From: a virus | DNA length: 63,603 nt | Virus record (IMG/VR): IMGVR_UViG_3300033143_000299 | Coordinates: 1-63,603 of that record | Reading direction: 5' to 3' (one strand) | Shown here: piece by piece, positions 43,288 to 52,280 of the stretch | Layout: every line of letters starts with the position of its first letter | Position numbering within the stretch: position 1 is the first letter of the stretch | The notes under the pieces: generated by a model | What the model saw: the letters and a program-made list of their open reading frames with translations, nothing else | The model's database searches: none | What the model was told of the DNA's origin: nothing | Program-made: the position numbers and the translations under genes

Positions 43288-44262
43288 TTATTTATTTAGT
43301 ATTTCTTTGAGTAAAGGTCTTAGATTCTGATGAACTTGGCTTACACCTATCTTCTTAACAGCATCTGATATATCTTTACAAATAGGTAATACAAGACCAT
43401 CTATTCTATACATAGATCTATATCTATCTATAGCTTTCTTACCGGCCTCATCATTATCTAGAAGAGTTATAACTTTTTTGTATTTCTTTTTAAAGTATTC
43501 TATTATGTGTGGTTTAATCATAGTATTCTCACTATCAGGAGCAATAGTCTCTACATTATAACCAATGCTAGCAAGACACATTGCATCTTTAAGAGAAGCA
43601 CATATCACTAGATACGGCTGATTATATTGTAACTGATCATATCCCTGCAGATAGCTTTTAACTTTATGAAACTTATGTTTACTATATGGCTGGTATATTT
43701 TATATACATCACCATCCTTATCATAATAACCATACATATACTTACCTTCTATCTTAAGACTCTTAACCTTATAGTTCTCTTCTTTTACTAAGTTATAATA
43801 CTCAATTGGTTTAACGTTATACTTATCAAGTATACTCTTACCAATATTGAACTGCAACCAGAATGAAGCATCTGCTTCTGTCCACTCAGTATCTTTTATG
43901 AACTGAACTTCCCACTTTGGTTGAGGTGTTAGCTGTTGGGATTTGAATCCTCCAGCTTTGACATGTGCATTATAATCATTAGTAATCTTTTGAGATGCCA
44001 TAGGAAAGTCTATGTTAAACATCATCTTTACAAGATCTACCTTGTTACCACTCTTACCTGTTGAGAAATCTTTAAACTTATATTGCATTGCTGCTTTATC
44101 AACATAAATACAAAAGCTTGGTGTTCTCTCATTAGGATTAAAGATGGATTTAATCTTGATGTCTTGGCCCACAAGAGCCTCTGATAAATTTAAGTAATAC
44201 TGAAATACCCAATAGCTTGGTACGTCTGATGGGTGTAGAACTAAATTCTTAGTACTAAACAT
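43288..44262 (-). CDS. DnaG-type primase with TOPRIM domain
   Basis: The N-terminal part of this 324-residue protein (IKSIFNPNERTPSFCIYVDK, then YKFKDFSTGKSG) follows the DnaG zinc-domain pattern but lacks the zinc cysteines. The TOPRIM core is clear: LVICASLKDAM in place of the usual EG...DA, then VITLLDNDEAGKKA, whose DND is the metal site. It would prime lagging strands for the family B polymerase and works near the helicase encoded upstream. Its start overlaps the stop of the 35-residue gene upstream (TAATG). Confidence 0.8.
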   Translation of the reverse strand: MFSTKNLVLHPSDVPSYWVFQYYLNLSEALVGQDIKIKSIFNPNERTPSFCIYVDKAAMQYKFKDFSTGKSGNKVDLVKMMFNIDFPMASQKITNDYNAHVKAGGFKSQQLTPQPKWEVQFIKDTEWTEADASFWLQFNIGKSILDKYNVKPIEYYNLVKEENYKVKSLKIEGKYMYGYYDKDGDVYKIYQPYSKHKFHKVKSYLQGYDQLQYNQPYLVICASLKDAMCLASIGYNVETIAPDSENTMIKPHIIEYFKKKYKKVITLLDNDEAGKKAIDRYRSMYRIDGLVLPICKDISDAVKKIGVSQVHQNLRPLLKEILNK

Positions 44263-44369
44263 TATCTAGCGTTTTCTACTTCCCACATCCATTCATAATC
44301 TGGTTCCATATAATTAGTATTGTGTAAATCAAAGGGTGGTAAGTCAACCACGAAAACCACCCTTATCAT
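44262..44369 (-). CDS. 35-residue protein between SSB and primase
   Basis: A short frame starts 12 bp after the SSB-candidate stop and ends in a TAATG overlap with primase. The product begins hydrophobic (MIRVVFVVDLPPF) and ends acidic and Trp-rich (EPDYEWMWEVE). The exact overlap with primase supports translation. Function unknown. Confidence 0.5.
   Translation of the reverse strand: MIRVVFVVDLPPFDLHNTNYMEPDYEWMWEVENAR
44332..44364 (-). promoter_or_regulatory. 9 bp hairpin between SSB and primase genes
   Basis: Arms AAGGGTGGT (44332-44340) and ACCACCCTT (44356-44364) pair perfectly with a 15 nt loop. No long U-run follows on either strand. It overlaps the 35-residue frame and may pause transcription or stabilise the abundant upstream SSB message. 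Confidence 0.4.
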
Positions 44370-44381
44370 TACTGATTCAAA

Positions 44382-45056
44382 CTACAAATCAAAGTCATCA
44401 CCGTTAGCTGCAGCAGGCTCAAAGCTAGTAGTAGTAGCATTCTCCTTCTTAACTAATGGTCTGAAATGTTGGTTATTACTCTTATCAAAAGTAAGTATGT
44501 TAGAATTCTCTGTGTCAACAGCTTCTAACGGCACACCTTCTCTTGTTCTCTTAGGTAAGAATAAGTCATTGTTTACATAACCTTCCTTGTTTTCCCATTC
44601 ACGTGCACCTAGACAAGCATTAATGTAACCAGTGTTTGAGCATACCTTTGCAGCTTTAATCATAAAGTCTTCAATAGTAGCAGCCTCAATAGCATCTAGT
44701 TCATTTCTCTTGCCAACAACTTCAGCAAGAAATACCATAGCTTTTAATACTTCATTGTCTCTTTTGATCTCATTACCGTTTGATAAAACAGTATCTTTAT
44801 ATGGATATGGTGAGAATCTAACTCTACCAACCTGGCCTTCATAACGTTCTCCATTAGGATTATTCATGTCTTTTAGGAAACCTTGAAACTCTCCTTCAAC
44901 TGGTTCTGTTTCTACATGTAGCATAATATTATATGCCTCAGAGTCATAAGGTGTTTGATCAAAAGTAATAGAATTAATTTTAATCTTTTGATTACCTGGA
45001 CCAGCAACTGGTTTAATACTGCCTGATCCTACAGACAAATCTTTAGTACTTAACAT
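44382..45056 (-). CDS. Candidate single-stranded DNA-binding protein
   Basis: The 224-residue protein begins with a beta-rich domain (INSITFDQTPYDSEAYNIML, FQGFLKD, VGRVRFSPYPY) and ends in an Asp-rich tail (NGDDFDL) of the kind SSB proteins use to recruit partners. It lies between primase and a Sak4-like ATPase, the expected place. No OB-fold signature can be proved by eye; another replication accessory protein is possible. Confidence 0.5.
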   Translation of the reverse strand: MLSTKDLSVGSGSIKPVAGPGNQKIKINSITFDQTPYDSEAYNIMLHVETEPVEGEFQGFLKDMNNPNGERYEGQVGRVRFSPYPYKDTVLSNGNEIKRDNEVLKAMVFLAEVVGKRNELDAIEAATIEDFMIKAAKVCSNTGYINACLGAREWENKEGYVNNDLFLPKRTREGVPLEAVDTENSNILTFDKSNNQHFRPLVKKENATTTSFEPAAANGDDFDL

Positions 45057-45079
45057 AATTTTTCTTTTTAATTAATTAA

Positions 45080-45763
45080 TTATTCTTCATATTTCTGTAT
45101 GCAATCCTTTACATACTGCAGGTCATTTGAGATAAATTTATCTTCAAACATACCCATTGGTGATTTACATGTGTTCTCTCCATTGTTTTGTGTTTCAAAA
45201 CCATATTCAAGTTCACCATCATCATTTTTATTTACTTTACCAAATAAAACTATAGAAAAGAGACCTTCCAAAGTTAACGTATTGTCAATCATTTTCCCAA
45301 TAGTTTTGGCTTTTACTTTTCTATTACCATTTATATCTGTTGAATCCTCTGAGTGAGTCAAGAATATAACAGTTAAATCATCTCTCATGTCTTTAGGCAT
45401 CTTAGCTACTTGTGCTAAGTTAGCTGCAATCTGAGTAAATTTATCATAACCTTTTTCATTTGCTCTTTCAAAGTATTCAAATGAACTCATGTACTGCCAG
45501 TCATCTACAACTAATGTTTTGATCTGTGGCATTTTATCATTCACATGGTTCATTGCTTTAATTATACCAGCAGCTGATGCAGCTGATGTAATGTTACCTT
45601 TAGGGTTATCTTTACTAATCTGAGTATACTTACTCTTATAACCTTTGAAAGGCAATGGTTTATTAGCAATGTTTATAATGAAAGTCTCTTTTGGATCTAA
45701 TGTTCTGATTGAGGTAGACTTCCCTGTACCTGAATCAGCAATAACTAATACGCTTTGTGCCAT
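45080..45763 (-). CDS. Sak4-like RecA-fold ATPase
   Basis: The P-loop of this 227-residue protein is IADSGTGKST near residue 8 and the Walker B is TLVVDDWQYM. A polar FLTHSED stretch follows, as in the phage Sak4/AAA_24 recombinases that anneal or load on DNA. It is encoded between an SSB candidate and a small unknown gene, fitting a single-strand annealing partnership with SSB. Confidence 0.75.
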   Translation of the reverse strand: MAQSVLVIADSGTGKSTSIRTLDPKETFIINIANKPLPFKGYKSKYTQISKDNPKGNITSAASAAGIIKAMNHVNDKMPQIKTLVVDDWQYMSSFEYFERANEKGYDKFTQIAANLAQVAKMPKDMRDDLTVIFLTHSEDSTDINGNRKVKAKTIGKMIDNTLTLEGLFSIVLFGKVNKNDDGELEYGFETQNNGENTCKSPMGMFEDKFISNDLQYVKDCIQKYEE

Positions 45764-46306
45764 TTACTTAATTGATTTAATTACATTTATTAATTTATTT
45801 AGTGTATCATTGATATCAAGTAGTGCTCCTACTACTGGGTCTTCTATAACCTCTTTCTTATCTGGATCAGGTAAGTTTGGGTTAGCAAAGTCTACAATAG
45901 CATTACCTCTACTAGTAACATCATTTATTACTTTGAGCTCACTCACAGGGATTATGTGTCTTACAAATCCTGAGCTTGAAGTAATTAGTTCATACTCTTC
46001 TTTCCAATGTGGATTATATTTATGAAGGTATAAAGTTCTTTTTGGATCTTCTGAGTCATAGTCTATACTAACAAACTCTGTATATATGTCTTGTTCTTTT
46101 TCTAGTTCACTAGGAAAGAAACTAACATGTAGATCATCTTTACCTGTAGGCCTGTAAGCCATCTTAGGTATATATAGTGCATTTATCTTACCCTCTGTCT
46201 GAAAGTAATCTTCATGCTCTTCTCTTAGCTTTGAAACTTTTTGTTTCCTTTCCGCTGGTGTCAGTCCCATTGATTTATTATTTATATTTTTAGTATTAAA
46301 ACTCAT
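45764..46306 (-). CDS. Protein of unknown function between helicase and Sak4-like genes
   Basis: This 180-residue product has a charged N-terminal helix (TPAERKQKVSKLREEHEDYF), a beta-rich middle and a short C-terminal helix. It overlaps the helicase gene by 4 bp and abuts the ATPase gene. Probably a replication accessory; no motif recognised. Confidence 0.5.
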   Translation of the reverse strand: MSFNTKNINNKSMGLTPAERKQKVSKLREEHEDYFQTEGKINALYIPKMAYRPTGKDDLHVSFFPSELEKEQDIYTEFVSIDYDSEDPKRTLYLHKYNPHWKEEYELITSSSGFVRHIIPVSELKVINDVTSRGNAIVDFANPNLPDPDKKEVIEDPVVGALLDINDTLNKLINVIKSIK

Positions 46307-47256
46307 CTACGTTCTTGTTGTGCTGGCGTTGCCATTTCTTCTATTTGCATTTGCTCAAACTTTGCTTTAAAGAATGACATCCTTGCATCACCATTCCTGG
46401 CTTTTAAGAAGTGCAACACTAATGTTCTATCATTTTCTATTATATATCTATCTGGACCATAATATCTAATCTTCTGCTTGGCTGGCCTGTTAATACCTAT
46501 TAAAGTATCAGCATGTTGTAGCATAGCATCTGAACCAAAGATATCTGATTCAAGTATATAGTTACCATACTTACCATCTACAGCTCTATCTGGATTATCT
46601 ATGTTACGGTTTAGCTGTGATAAACAAATAAACAAACATGGATAGTCCCTCTTACACTGTGTAAAGAACTCACCTAATTCAAATAACATATCTAATGTGC
46701 TATTCTGATAGGGTGCTCTTTTAACAAGCATACTATGATCTAATGTAATCATAGTTGGTATACCTTTATGTTCTGTCATATATTGATCTATCTGATCACG
46801 CATTTGATTTACTGTCATAGGTGTAGATACAATATCTACTGGATATTTAACTCTTTCTTTTGCATACTGATGACACTTATTTAATGTATCTGTACTAAGT
46901 ATACTACCTGCACTACATAACTCTTTGTATGTCTTACCGGTTATAGAACTAAACTCTCTAATAGCTGAGGTTCTTCCTACCATCTCAAACTGAAACTCCA
47001 ATACTCTGAAGTTATCATTTGGATTTAATAGAAATGATTCTCTTATGATTTGGTCTTTAATTAGTGTCTTACCTGAACCAGGTCTACCACCAATTACAGT
47101 TAATGTATTCCACTCTAATCCATCAGTAGTAGCATCATTAAATTTAGGCCATGGTGTATATATAGATTTCTCCTCACCAGTTGATCTGGCGTACATATAT
47201 TTAAGTGCTTCATTAAATGCAGCATACTGCCCCACCCATGATGGTTTCTTTTTCAT
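46303..47256 (-). CDS. DnaB-type replicative helicase
   Basis: This 317-residue RecA-like SF4 helicase has Walker A as GGRPGSGKT (near residues 56-64), MITLDHSMLVK as the Walker B region, LFICLSQLNR as the QLNR motif, and a late FLKARNGDARMSFFKAKFEQ that fits the arginine-finger strand. It lacks a full N-terminal DnaB domain, as is usual in phages. It is encoded next to a winged-helix-like protein that may load it. Confidence 0.85.
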   Translation of the reverse strand: MKKKPSWVGQYAAFNEALKYMYARSTGEEKSIYTPWPKFNDATTDGLEWNTLTVIGGRPGSGKTLIKDQIIRESFLLNPNDNFRVLEFQFEMVGRTSAIREFSSITGKTYKELCSAGSILSTDTLNKCHQYAKERVKYPVDIVSTPMTVNQMRDQIDQYMTEHKGIPTMITLDHSMLVKRAPYQNSTLDMLFELGEFFTQCKRDYPCLFICLSQLNRNIDNPDRAVDGKYGNYILESDIFGSDAMLQHADTLIGINRPAKQKIRYYGPDRYIIENDRTLVLHFLKARNGDARMSFFKAKFEQMQIEEMATPAQQERR

Positions 47257-47849
47257 ACTACGTTTTCTTTAAAGTGATCTTCTTCTGTATCAATACCATC
47301 TATTATCATATCACAATAATCCGCTAGAGTAGAATGTTTTACCCTGTGCTTATCTTGTTTACAAATAAAGTATTGACTTGTCTGCATATACATATAGTCT
47401 TTGTCTCTGTATTCATTAACATACATTCTGGTTGCAGCAAATACTGTTTCCCAGTCATGATCATATGTATTAAAGAACCATCTAAATGCTTCTCCTAATG
47501 CCTTCACATTATTTCTTGCAGGTTTACCGCTAGGTAGTTTCTTGTTTGGGAATATCTCTCTGTAATCATTTATCCATGTTACATACTTCTTACCCATAAG
47601 TTGTATATCAGTCTTCTTCTTAGCCTTAATAAAATAGTTATCTAGCCTAACACAAAATGCCTTGGCTTCAGGTGTTAATAAATATACACCATTCTTCTGA
47701 TCTAAATATCCTATCTTAACTAAGTGAAGCTTATCTTCTTCTTTAGTATGTACAGCTGAAGTGCTAACTCCATTCTTCATACCAAACAATAAAAGAACTT
47801 GGTTTGGTGTAACGTTTTTGCTTAACATTACTTGGAATAAATCCCACAT
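47253..47849 (-). CDS. Candidate helicase loader / winged-helix protein
   Basis: The N-terminal ~75 residues of this 198-residue protein look like a winged helix (NQVLLLFGMKNG, HLVKIGYLDQKNGVYLLTPEAK), followed by a helical C-terminal part (WFFNTYDHDWETVF). Overlaps the helicase gene by ATGA. DnaD-type or primosomal loaders combine such parts and sit beside helicases, but no diagnostic motif is visible. Confidence 0.4.
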   Translation of the reverse strand: MWDLFQVMLSKNVTPNQVLLLFGMKNGVSTSAVHTKEEDKLHLVKIGYLDQKNGVYLLTPEAKAFCVRLDNYFIKAKKKTDIQLMGKKYVTWINDYREIFPNKKLPSGKPARNNVKALGEAFRWFFNTYDHDWETVFAATRMYVNEYRDKDYMYMQTSQYFICKQDKHRVKHSTLADYCDMIIDGIDTEEDHFKENVV

Positions 47850-47887
47850 AAATTATTGGTTTTTAAAGATTATAAAGATACAAAATT

Positions 47888-48607
47888 CTACCATACAATC
47901 CTATCTTTTCCATGCTTTTCAAGGTGATCATTTACCTTATTAAAGACATCTTTACAATCCCATTCTCCGCCTCTGTATGCAGCTGATGCTGGGTGACTTA
48001 CTTTAAATAATGTATGGTTTGAGAAATACCTTTCCCATTCTTCTGCTTTTCTACCCATCATTATAACCGGTAGATCTTTTTTATGTTTATTTATTAAGTC
48101 AAACAAATACTCTGCATATGGTTTCCATAAGTTATAATGTGATCCTATCTTGTTGACCTCACATGTAAATGCTGTATTAAGTAACAGCACACCCTGGTTA
48201 GCCCAGCGTCTTAAGTCACATTCTTCTGGTGTATATATAGCCCTACCTGTTTTAGTGTAATCACCTATGGTTTGTTTTAGTATGTATTGCAAAGACTTTT
48301 CAGCTTTACCTTTGTTACTACAACTAAAAGCTATTCCGTCAGCAACTCCTAGCTGTGGGTATGGGTCTTGCCCAATAACAATAACTTTAAGATCATCATA
48401 CGGACACTCTACAAAAGCATTCATTACGTCTTTAAACTTTGGTGTAAATCTCCTGCCTGATTCTACAAGTGATACCAAGCTATTCATGATCATATCAAAG
48501 CTTAATCCATTTATAAAAGGTGATAATGCTGGCTCCCACCCTGATGGTTCTATTTTCTCAATTAATTTTTCTCTGAGATTATTTATATCTATGTCTAGTT
48601 TTTTCAT
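47888..48607 (-). CDS. ung: Uracil-DNA glycosylase, family 1
   Basis: In this 239-residue protein, VIGQDPYPQ with catalytic Asp81 and ADGIAFSCS match the active site. The C-terminal leucine-loop region is KVSHPASAAYRG, a variant of the usual HPSP. It removes uracil from phage DNA after cytosine deamination or dUTP use. It is the first gene of the large leftward block, divergent from the 146-residue + strand gene. Confidence 0.9.
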   Translation of the reverse strand: MKKLDIDINNLREKLIEKIEPSGWEPALSPFINGLSFDMIMNSLVSLVESGRRFTPKFKDVMNAFVECPYDDLKVIVIGQDPYPQLGVADGIAFSCSNKGKAEKSLQYILKQTIGDYTKTGRAIYTPEECDLRRWANQGVLLLNTAFTCEVNKIGSHYNLWKPYAEYLFDLINKHKKDLPVIMMGRKAEEWERYFSNHTLFKVSHPASAAYRGGEWDCKDVFNKVNDHLEKHGKDRIVW

Positions 48608-48617
48608 ATATTATTAT

Positions 48618-48625
48618 TACATTTG
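48618..48625 (+). promoter_or_regulatory. Host-type -7 promoter element TACATTTG
   Basis: TACATTTG matches the Bacteroidota -7 consensus TAnnTTTG exactly, 19 bp before the ATG at 48644. The -33 position has only a T-run, so the promoter is partial. Confidence 0.4.
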
Positions 48626-48643
48626 TATTTAAAATCTAAAATT

Positions 48644-49084
48644 ATGGCAGAACATAAACAAATTGTTAGTTATGACTACACAAAGGTTATCAAAGATATT
48701 GTAGTATCTACAGCATTCATTCCTGGTTTACAGAATGTATACTACAGATATGTAAGTGAATTCTATGAAAAACCTGAGGATCTTGGTGCTTTGCTTACCA
48801 AATTCCACGGTATTGTAGATGGTAAAATAACTGGTGAAGATGCTGCCATGACACCAATTGAACATGAGATATATACTATATTCTCATTAACACATTTATT
48901 TAAATCATTTGCTAAAGATCAGGACTTAGAAATACTAACTGATCTACCTGTAGATAATGACACGCTTAAAAAGTATGCTGAAGAAGCTAAGAAAGCTGGT
49001 ACACTTAATGAGTCTTTAAATATATTAGCAAATAAAATTAATACACATATACCTGATGCCAAAGAAGAGGAAACTGAACAGTAA
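48644..49084 (+). CDS. Isolated + strand protein of unknown function
   Basis: A 146-residue product, with the start chosen at MAEHKQ because of the -7 element just upstream; an in-frame ATG lies 21 bp earlier. The protein is helical and acidic, with a C-terminal tail KEEETEQ. It stands alone between two leftward blocks with its own promoter, suggesting separate timing (perhaps early host takeover or structural). No motif recognised. Confidence 0.6.
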   Translation: MAEHKQIVSYDYTKVIKDIVVSTAFIPGLQNVYYRYVSEFYEKPEDLGALLTKFHGIVDGKITGEDAAMTPIEHEIYTIFSLTHLFKSFAKDQDLEILTDLPVDNDTLKKYAEEAKKAGTLNESLNILANKINTHIPDAKEEETEQ

Positions 49085-49208
49085 AAATCCTAAGTACCTA
49101 CCTAAAGATGAGGTACAAGAACCAGTAGTTAAAGAAAAGAGATTAATAAATACAGTTAAGCTTAGTTCTAAAAGAGAAGCTAAAGTGTATGCAGTCTTTT
49201 TATCTTAA
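49056..49208 (+). CDS. Short basic protein overlapping the previous gene
   Basis: A 50-residue frame begins inside the end of the previous gene and runs into the convergent leftward gene, overlapping its stop. The product is Lys-rich (PKKRKLNSKNPKYLPK). In a genome that often overlaps genes this may be real, but without a clear ribosome binding site it is uncertain. Confidence 0.45.
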   Translation: MPKKRKLNSKNPKYLPKDEVQEPVVKEKRLINTVKLSSKREAKVYAVFLS

Positions 49209-49583
49209 CTGCATACCACCAAAGTCTCCTATTTCCATTGCTGCTTGAATTGCAAGATTTAATTCTTCTTTATCACACTTAGCAAAAGATTTACAGTATT
49301 CTACATTGTTTCTCATAAAACATAGGCCTGCTCTACGTTTTACTTGAAGCTTTACTTCTTCAAACGTATGACCTATCTCATTGGCTATCTCTCTGATCAT
49401 AGCATGTATTCTTGCTAGCTGTGGGTTACTACCCTTACCATCATTGACACCAATAAATATATCCAGCCTAGCACTCTCAGGCTGATCTTTTAAAAAGTTT
49501 TTAAATTTTATCTCAAATGCTTTGATTGGAAAGTGTAACTCTCCATCCTTGACACGAGCTTCTACAAATAGTTGGTCTTTCAT
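49200..49583 (-). CDS. Small phage protein of unknown function
   Basis: The start at 49583 (MKDQLF) is preferred because it makes an ATGA overlap with the upstream gene; 127 residues. It has a short beta-rich front (VEARVKDGEL), a helix, and KLQVKRRAGLCF, with three cysteines. Part of the leftward small-gene cluster. No family recognised with confidence. Confidence 0.5.
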   Translation of the reverse strand: MKDQLFVEARVKDGELHFPIKAFEIKFKNFLKDQPESARLDIFIGVNDGKGSNPQLARIHAMIREIANEIGHTFEEVKLQVKRRAGLCFMRNNVEYCKSFAKCDKEELNLAIQAAMEIGDFGGMQLR

Positions 49584-49789
49584 GATGCTAGCCAACCCAT
49601 TATGACAAGCATTACTATTATACCAGCTATACTAATCAGTGCCATTATAGCATGACCTTCTACCTGTTCTTTTCTTCTTCCTTGTCTGTATTTTATATCT
49701 TCTTCTCTTTTATTTGATTCCATATGATTAAAAATATTTGGATATTGTTTTCTAATATACTCTTTTCCGTTGTTTGTAAAATGTTTCAT
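49580..49789 (-). CDS. Single-pass membrane protein
   Basis: A charged soluble part of about 45 residues precedes one C-terminal membrane helix (IMALISIAGIIVMLVIMGWL) in this 69-residue protein. Overlaps both neighbours by 4 bp. A tail-anchored inner-membrane protein; function unknown. Confidence 0.5.
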   Translation of the reverse strand: MKHFTNNGKEYIRKQYPNIFNHMESNKREEDIKYRQGRRKEQVEGHAIMALISIAGIIVMLVIMGWLAS

Positions 49790-50046
49790 AGGTCTTTTAA
49801 TTCAAGTATTTCTTCCTCCAGGCTGTCTATATCTAAACTTTCTTCTATTATATCCTTAACATCTACATTGATTAGATGCCCACTTCTATCTTTAAGTGGT
49901 GCCCATATATGTTGTATATCTACAACCGGAGGTGAACCAGGATACCCACTACCATCTGGATAATAATCTACTGATGGCTCTCCTGGTGTATATATATAAT
50001 CTATTTCTAAATCCACATCATCATGTGTCCATTCTATTGACTCCAT
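49786..50046 (-). CDS. Acidic protein with DYYPDGSGYPGSPP motif
   Basis: The 86-residue protein's central phrase DYIYTPGEPSVDYYPDGSGY then PGSPPVVDI is recalled from a family of small phage proteins without known role. The rest is acidic (DIDSLEEEILELKDL). Overlaps neighbours by 1-4 bp. Confidence 0.55.
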   Translation of the reverse strand: MESIEWTHDDVDLEIDYIYTPGEPSVDYYPDGSGYPGSPPVVDIQHIWAPLKDRSGHLINVDVKDIIEESLDIDSLEEEILELKDL

Positions 50047-50309
50047 TATTTAAATCTTAAAACACCCGGTTCAACTTCATCAAACGCCTGACCACAATCA
50101 AGACACTCAACTTCTGTGCCTTTTTGTACCATACTGTGCAGCTTTGACCTCTCAAAACAATTTGGACATACCTTATCCACAACAACATCATAACTTTCTT
50201 CAATGACTTCTTCAATCTTGACTCTAGCCAAATCTTGAATGTATGCATCATGATCTCCTTGGTATTCTTCTTCTACCATTTTCATGTATATTTCTTTCAT
50301 TCTTCCCAT
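50046..50309 (-). CDS. Small zinc-ribbon protein
   Basis: The C-terminal half of this 87-residue protein has CPNCFERSK and, about 20 residues later, CLDCG, giving a four-cysteine zinc ribbon. The N-terminal half is an acidic helix (VKIEEVIEESYDVVVD). Possible DNA- or protein-binding adaptor; it lies 2 bp after the SF2 helicase gene. Confidence 0.6.
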   Translation of the reverse strand: MGRMKEIYMKMVEEEYQGDHDAYIQDLARVKIEEVIEESYDVVVDKVCPNCFERSKLHSMVQKGTEVECLDCGQAFDEVEPGVLRFK

Positions 50310-50311
50310 AG

Positions 50312-51427
50312 TTATCTATTTAAAGGGTTATAATATTTAATTTTATTTTGATCAAATCCTTTCAGTGCAGACTTAACCCATGTTGCATCTTGTGTGCCTT
50401 TATAACATAATATATGACATGTAGCACGCTCTGATGGATTTAGCCTAAGTAAACGGCCTATCCTCTGAGCTGTCTTTTTCTCATTACCATATGCATGCAT
50501 AATAATACCCTGTTTTAAATTAGGTATTGTTACACCTTCTGATAACTGTAAGACACAAGATAGCTGATGTATTCTACCATCTTTAAAAAGTTCTAGATTA
50601 TCTTCTGACTTTTTATTTGTAGAGTGATAGCTAAACTTACATACTCTATCAGCTTGTTTCTGGGTATTAGCAAATATAATACACTTATCATTCATATTAC
50701 TTAGTAATGATTTAGTGTATATCTCTTTGCTATTATATTCCATCAGTGCTCTCATTCTCATGATTCTAGCAAACTGTTGTTGCTTTGGAGTCTGTGCATC
50801 TCTGCATCTTCCTGTAACATATTCATAGTCTTTAGCCTCTGTTGTCCACCAATGTCCACCATTCTTATTCTTTTTCTTTAATGTTGGTAGTTTAGATAGC
50901 TGTAGCTCATGTATAATTATTTGATAGTCATTTAATATCTTAGAGTCAGTAGCTTTATCTACATCAAATAGATATTTCATAGGACAATACTTCTGTACCA
51001 TCTTACCTTTTTCTGATTGTCTATCCCTTGGTGGTGTACCGGTTAGACCTAGTATCTTACCTTGAAACTGTGATAAAAATACTTCATGACCTGGTAATAA
51101 TGAATGACACTCATCTAAATATACTATATCATAATCATTTGGATTACGTTTCTTAAGTGATAAATAAGTAGTAAATGTAATATGATCTTCTAATACTGTG
51201 TCATTTATTTTATTTAGTTCATCATACCAAGACTTTATAACTGACTTCTTTGGTATTACTACTAATGCTTTTATAAAGGGATTGTAATTCTTTTTTAAGT
51301 GTTCTATTGCAATACGTGTTTTACCAACACCCATTGATATCCCTAGACCACATCTTTTATGTTGCATTGCTATAGACAATGCATCTGCTTGGACTATTTC
51401 TCTATTATTCATCTGATTCTTGTTCAT
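50312..51427 (-). CDS. SF2 (DEAD/H-like) helicase
   Basis: This 371-residue protein has Walker A as GISMGVGKT (near residue 30), motif II as VYLDECH (DECH box), motif III as GLTGTPPRD, and motif VI as KTAQRIGRLLR, with the C-terminal RecA domain shown by KCIIFANTQKQADRV. It resembles the ComF/UvsW-type phage SF2 helicases that remodel branched DNA. Compact, with no extra domains. Confidence 0.85.
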   Translation of the reverse strand: MNKNQMNNREIVQADALSIAMQHKRCGLGISMGVGKTRIAIEHLKKNYNPFIKALVVIPKKSVIKSWYDELNKINDTVLEDHITFTTYLSLKKRNPNDYDIVYLDECHSLLPGHEVFLSQFQGKILGLTGTPPRDRQSEKGKMVQKYCPMKYLFDVDKATDSKILNDYQIIIHELQLSKLPTLKKKNKNGGHWWTTEAKDYEYVTGRCRDAQTPKQQQFARIMRMRALMEYNSKEIYTKSLLSNMNDKCIIFANTQKQADRVCKFSYHSTNKKSEDNLELFKDGRIHQLSCVLQLSEGVTIPNLKQGIIMHAYGNEKKTAQRIGRLLRLNPSERATCHILCYKGTQDATWVKSALKGFDQNKIKYYNPLNR

Positions 51428-51695
51428 AAGTTCTAGGCATTGAGAAGCCCAGTTCTATTGCGTGTACTGTATTTTCTTCTATCCACATGTGACAGTTTCT
51501 GCACACAGGTAACCATGTATTTACATCTAAATAGTGTACACCTCTACCTTTCTTGTGGTGTACATCTGTAGCATGTATTGTACAGTTGTGGATCTTTGCG
51601 TGGCATATTGGATGCTCCAGTAAATACGGCCCACGTAATTTCTTGTAAGCCGTATTTGCCTTCTGCATTTTTTTAGAAAAGTTTCTAATTCCCAT
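51405..51695 (-). CDS. HNH endonuclease
   Basis: The motif of this 96-residue protein is C...C followed by HATDVHHKKGRG and LPVCRNCHMWIEE: two CxxC-type pairs that hold zinc around the catalytic HH and a late His. Small phage HNH proteins of this type are often near replication or packaging genes; it overlaps the helicase gene by 23 bp, which argues against a homing insertion. Target unknown. Confidence 0.75.
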   Translation of the reverse strand: MGIRNFSKKMQKANTAYKKLRGPYLLEHPICHAKIHNCTIHATDVHHKKGRGVHYLDVNTWLPVCRNCHMWIEENTVHAIELGFSMPRTYEQESDE

Positions 51696-52188
51696 TTGTT
51701 GTTAATGTAAAAAAGTTTCTTGGTAACAAACCTAGTGACATAAATTTTAGTATAACATCTTCATATGTGATCCCTAAGTCCTTGAATGTCATAGTGTTAT
51801 GATAGTCATCAAGTACTTCCTCTGCTGGTATAGATATTATATAATCTACAATCTTGCTCTTAAATGTTTTACTAAGATAAGCATTTATTCTCTTGTTACA
51901 AATAGTTTGTTTCCATGCATTGATCTCTCTTTGTGCACGTTTCCAAACCTTTGTTATCCTGCGTCTTTTGTCCCAGTGTAACTTCTTAACTTCTTCAGGT
52001 TTATAAACCTTGAGTCCGTGTAGTACACGTTTAAACAAAAAATGTTGATAAGGATTTAACTTAGAATAATCTAATGAGTTTACTATAGATGGTGGATGTA
52101 ATTGATACTCCTCTAATATTCCATAGTATTGATAGCGTTCTTTTCTGTGTTGTAATTTTAGTTTTGATATTTGATCTAGTGATAACAT
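51685..52188 (-). CDS. Basic helical protein of unknown function
   Basis: This 167-residue product is rich in Lys, Arg and Trp (KKLHWDKRRRITKVWKRAQR), consistent with DNA binding. It overlaps the HNH gene by 11 bp. No family recognised. Confidence 0.5.
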   Translation of the reverse strand: MLSLDQISKLKLQHRKERYQYYGILEEYQLHPPSIVNSLDYSKLNPYQHFLFKRVLHGLKVYKPEEVKKLHWDKRRRITKVWKRAQREINAWKQTICNKRINAYLSKTFKSKIVDYIISIPAEEVLDDYHNTMTFKDLGITYEDVILKFMSLGLLPRNFFTLTTNGN

Positions 52189-52232
52189 GATTAAGTGGTT
52201 TTAGTGATTGATTTAGTAAATGATTTATAGAT

Positions 52233-52261
52233 TAGAGATCCCGGCAGAACCAGGACCTCTA
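52233..52261 (-). terminator. Weak hairpin between small genes
   Basis: TAGAG (52233-52237) pairs with CTCTA (52257-52261) and adjacent T/C bases can extend the stem with one mismatch. No U-run follows, so termination is doubtful. Confidence 0.25.
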
Positions 52262-52280
52262 TCTAATTATAACGTCTGGC

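Noticed and set aside
49056-49090. PKKRKL resembling a eukaryotic nuclear localisation signal
   Set aside because: A short basic run at the start of a basic phage protein; no reason for nuclear targeting in a bacterial host.
51405-51695. HNH gene as a homing endonuclease insertion
   Set aside because: It overlaps both neighbours by short coupled overlaps and no split gene or intron is visible.
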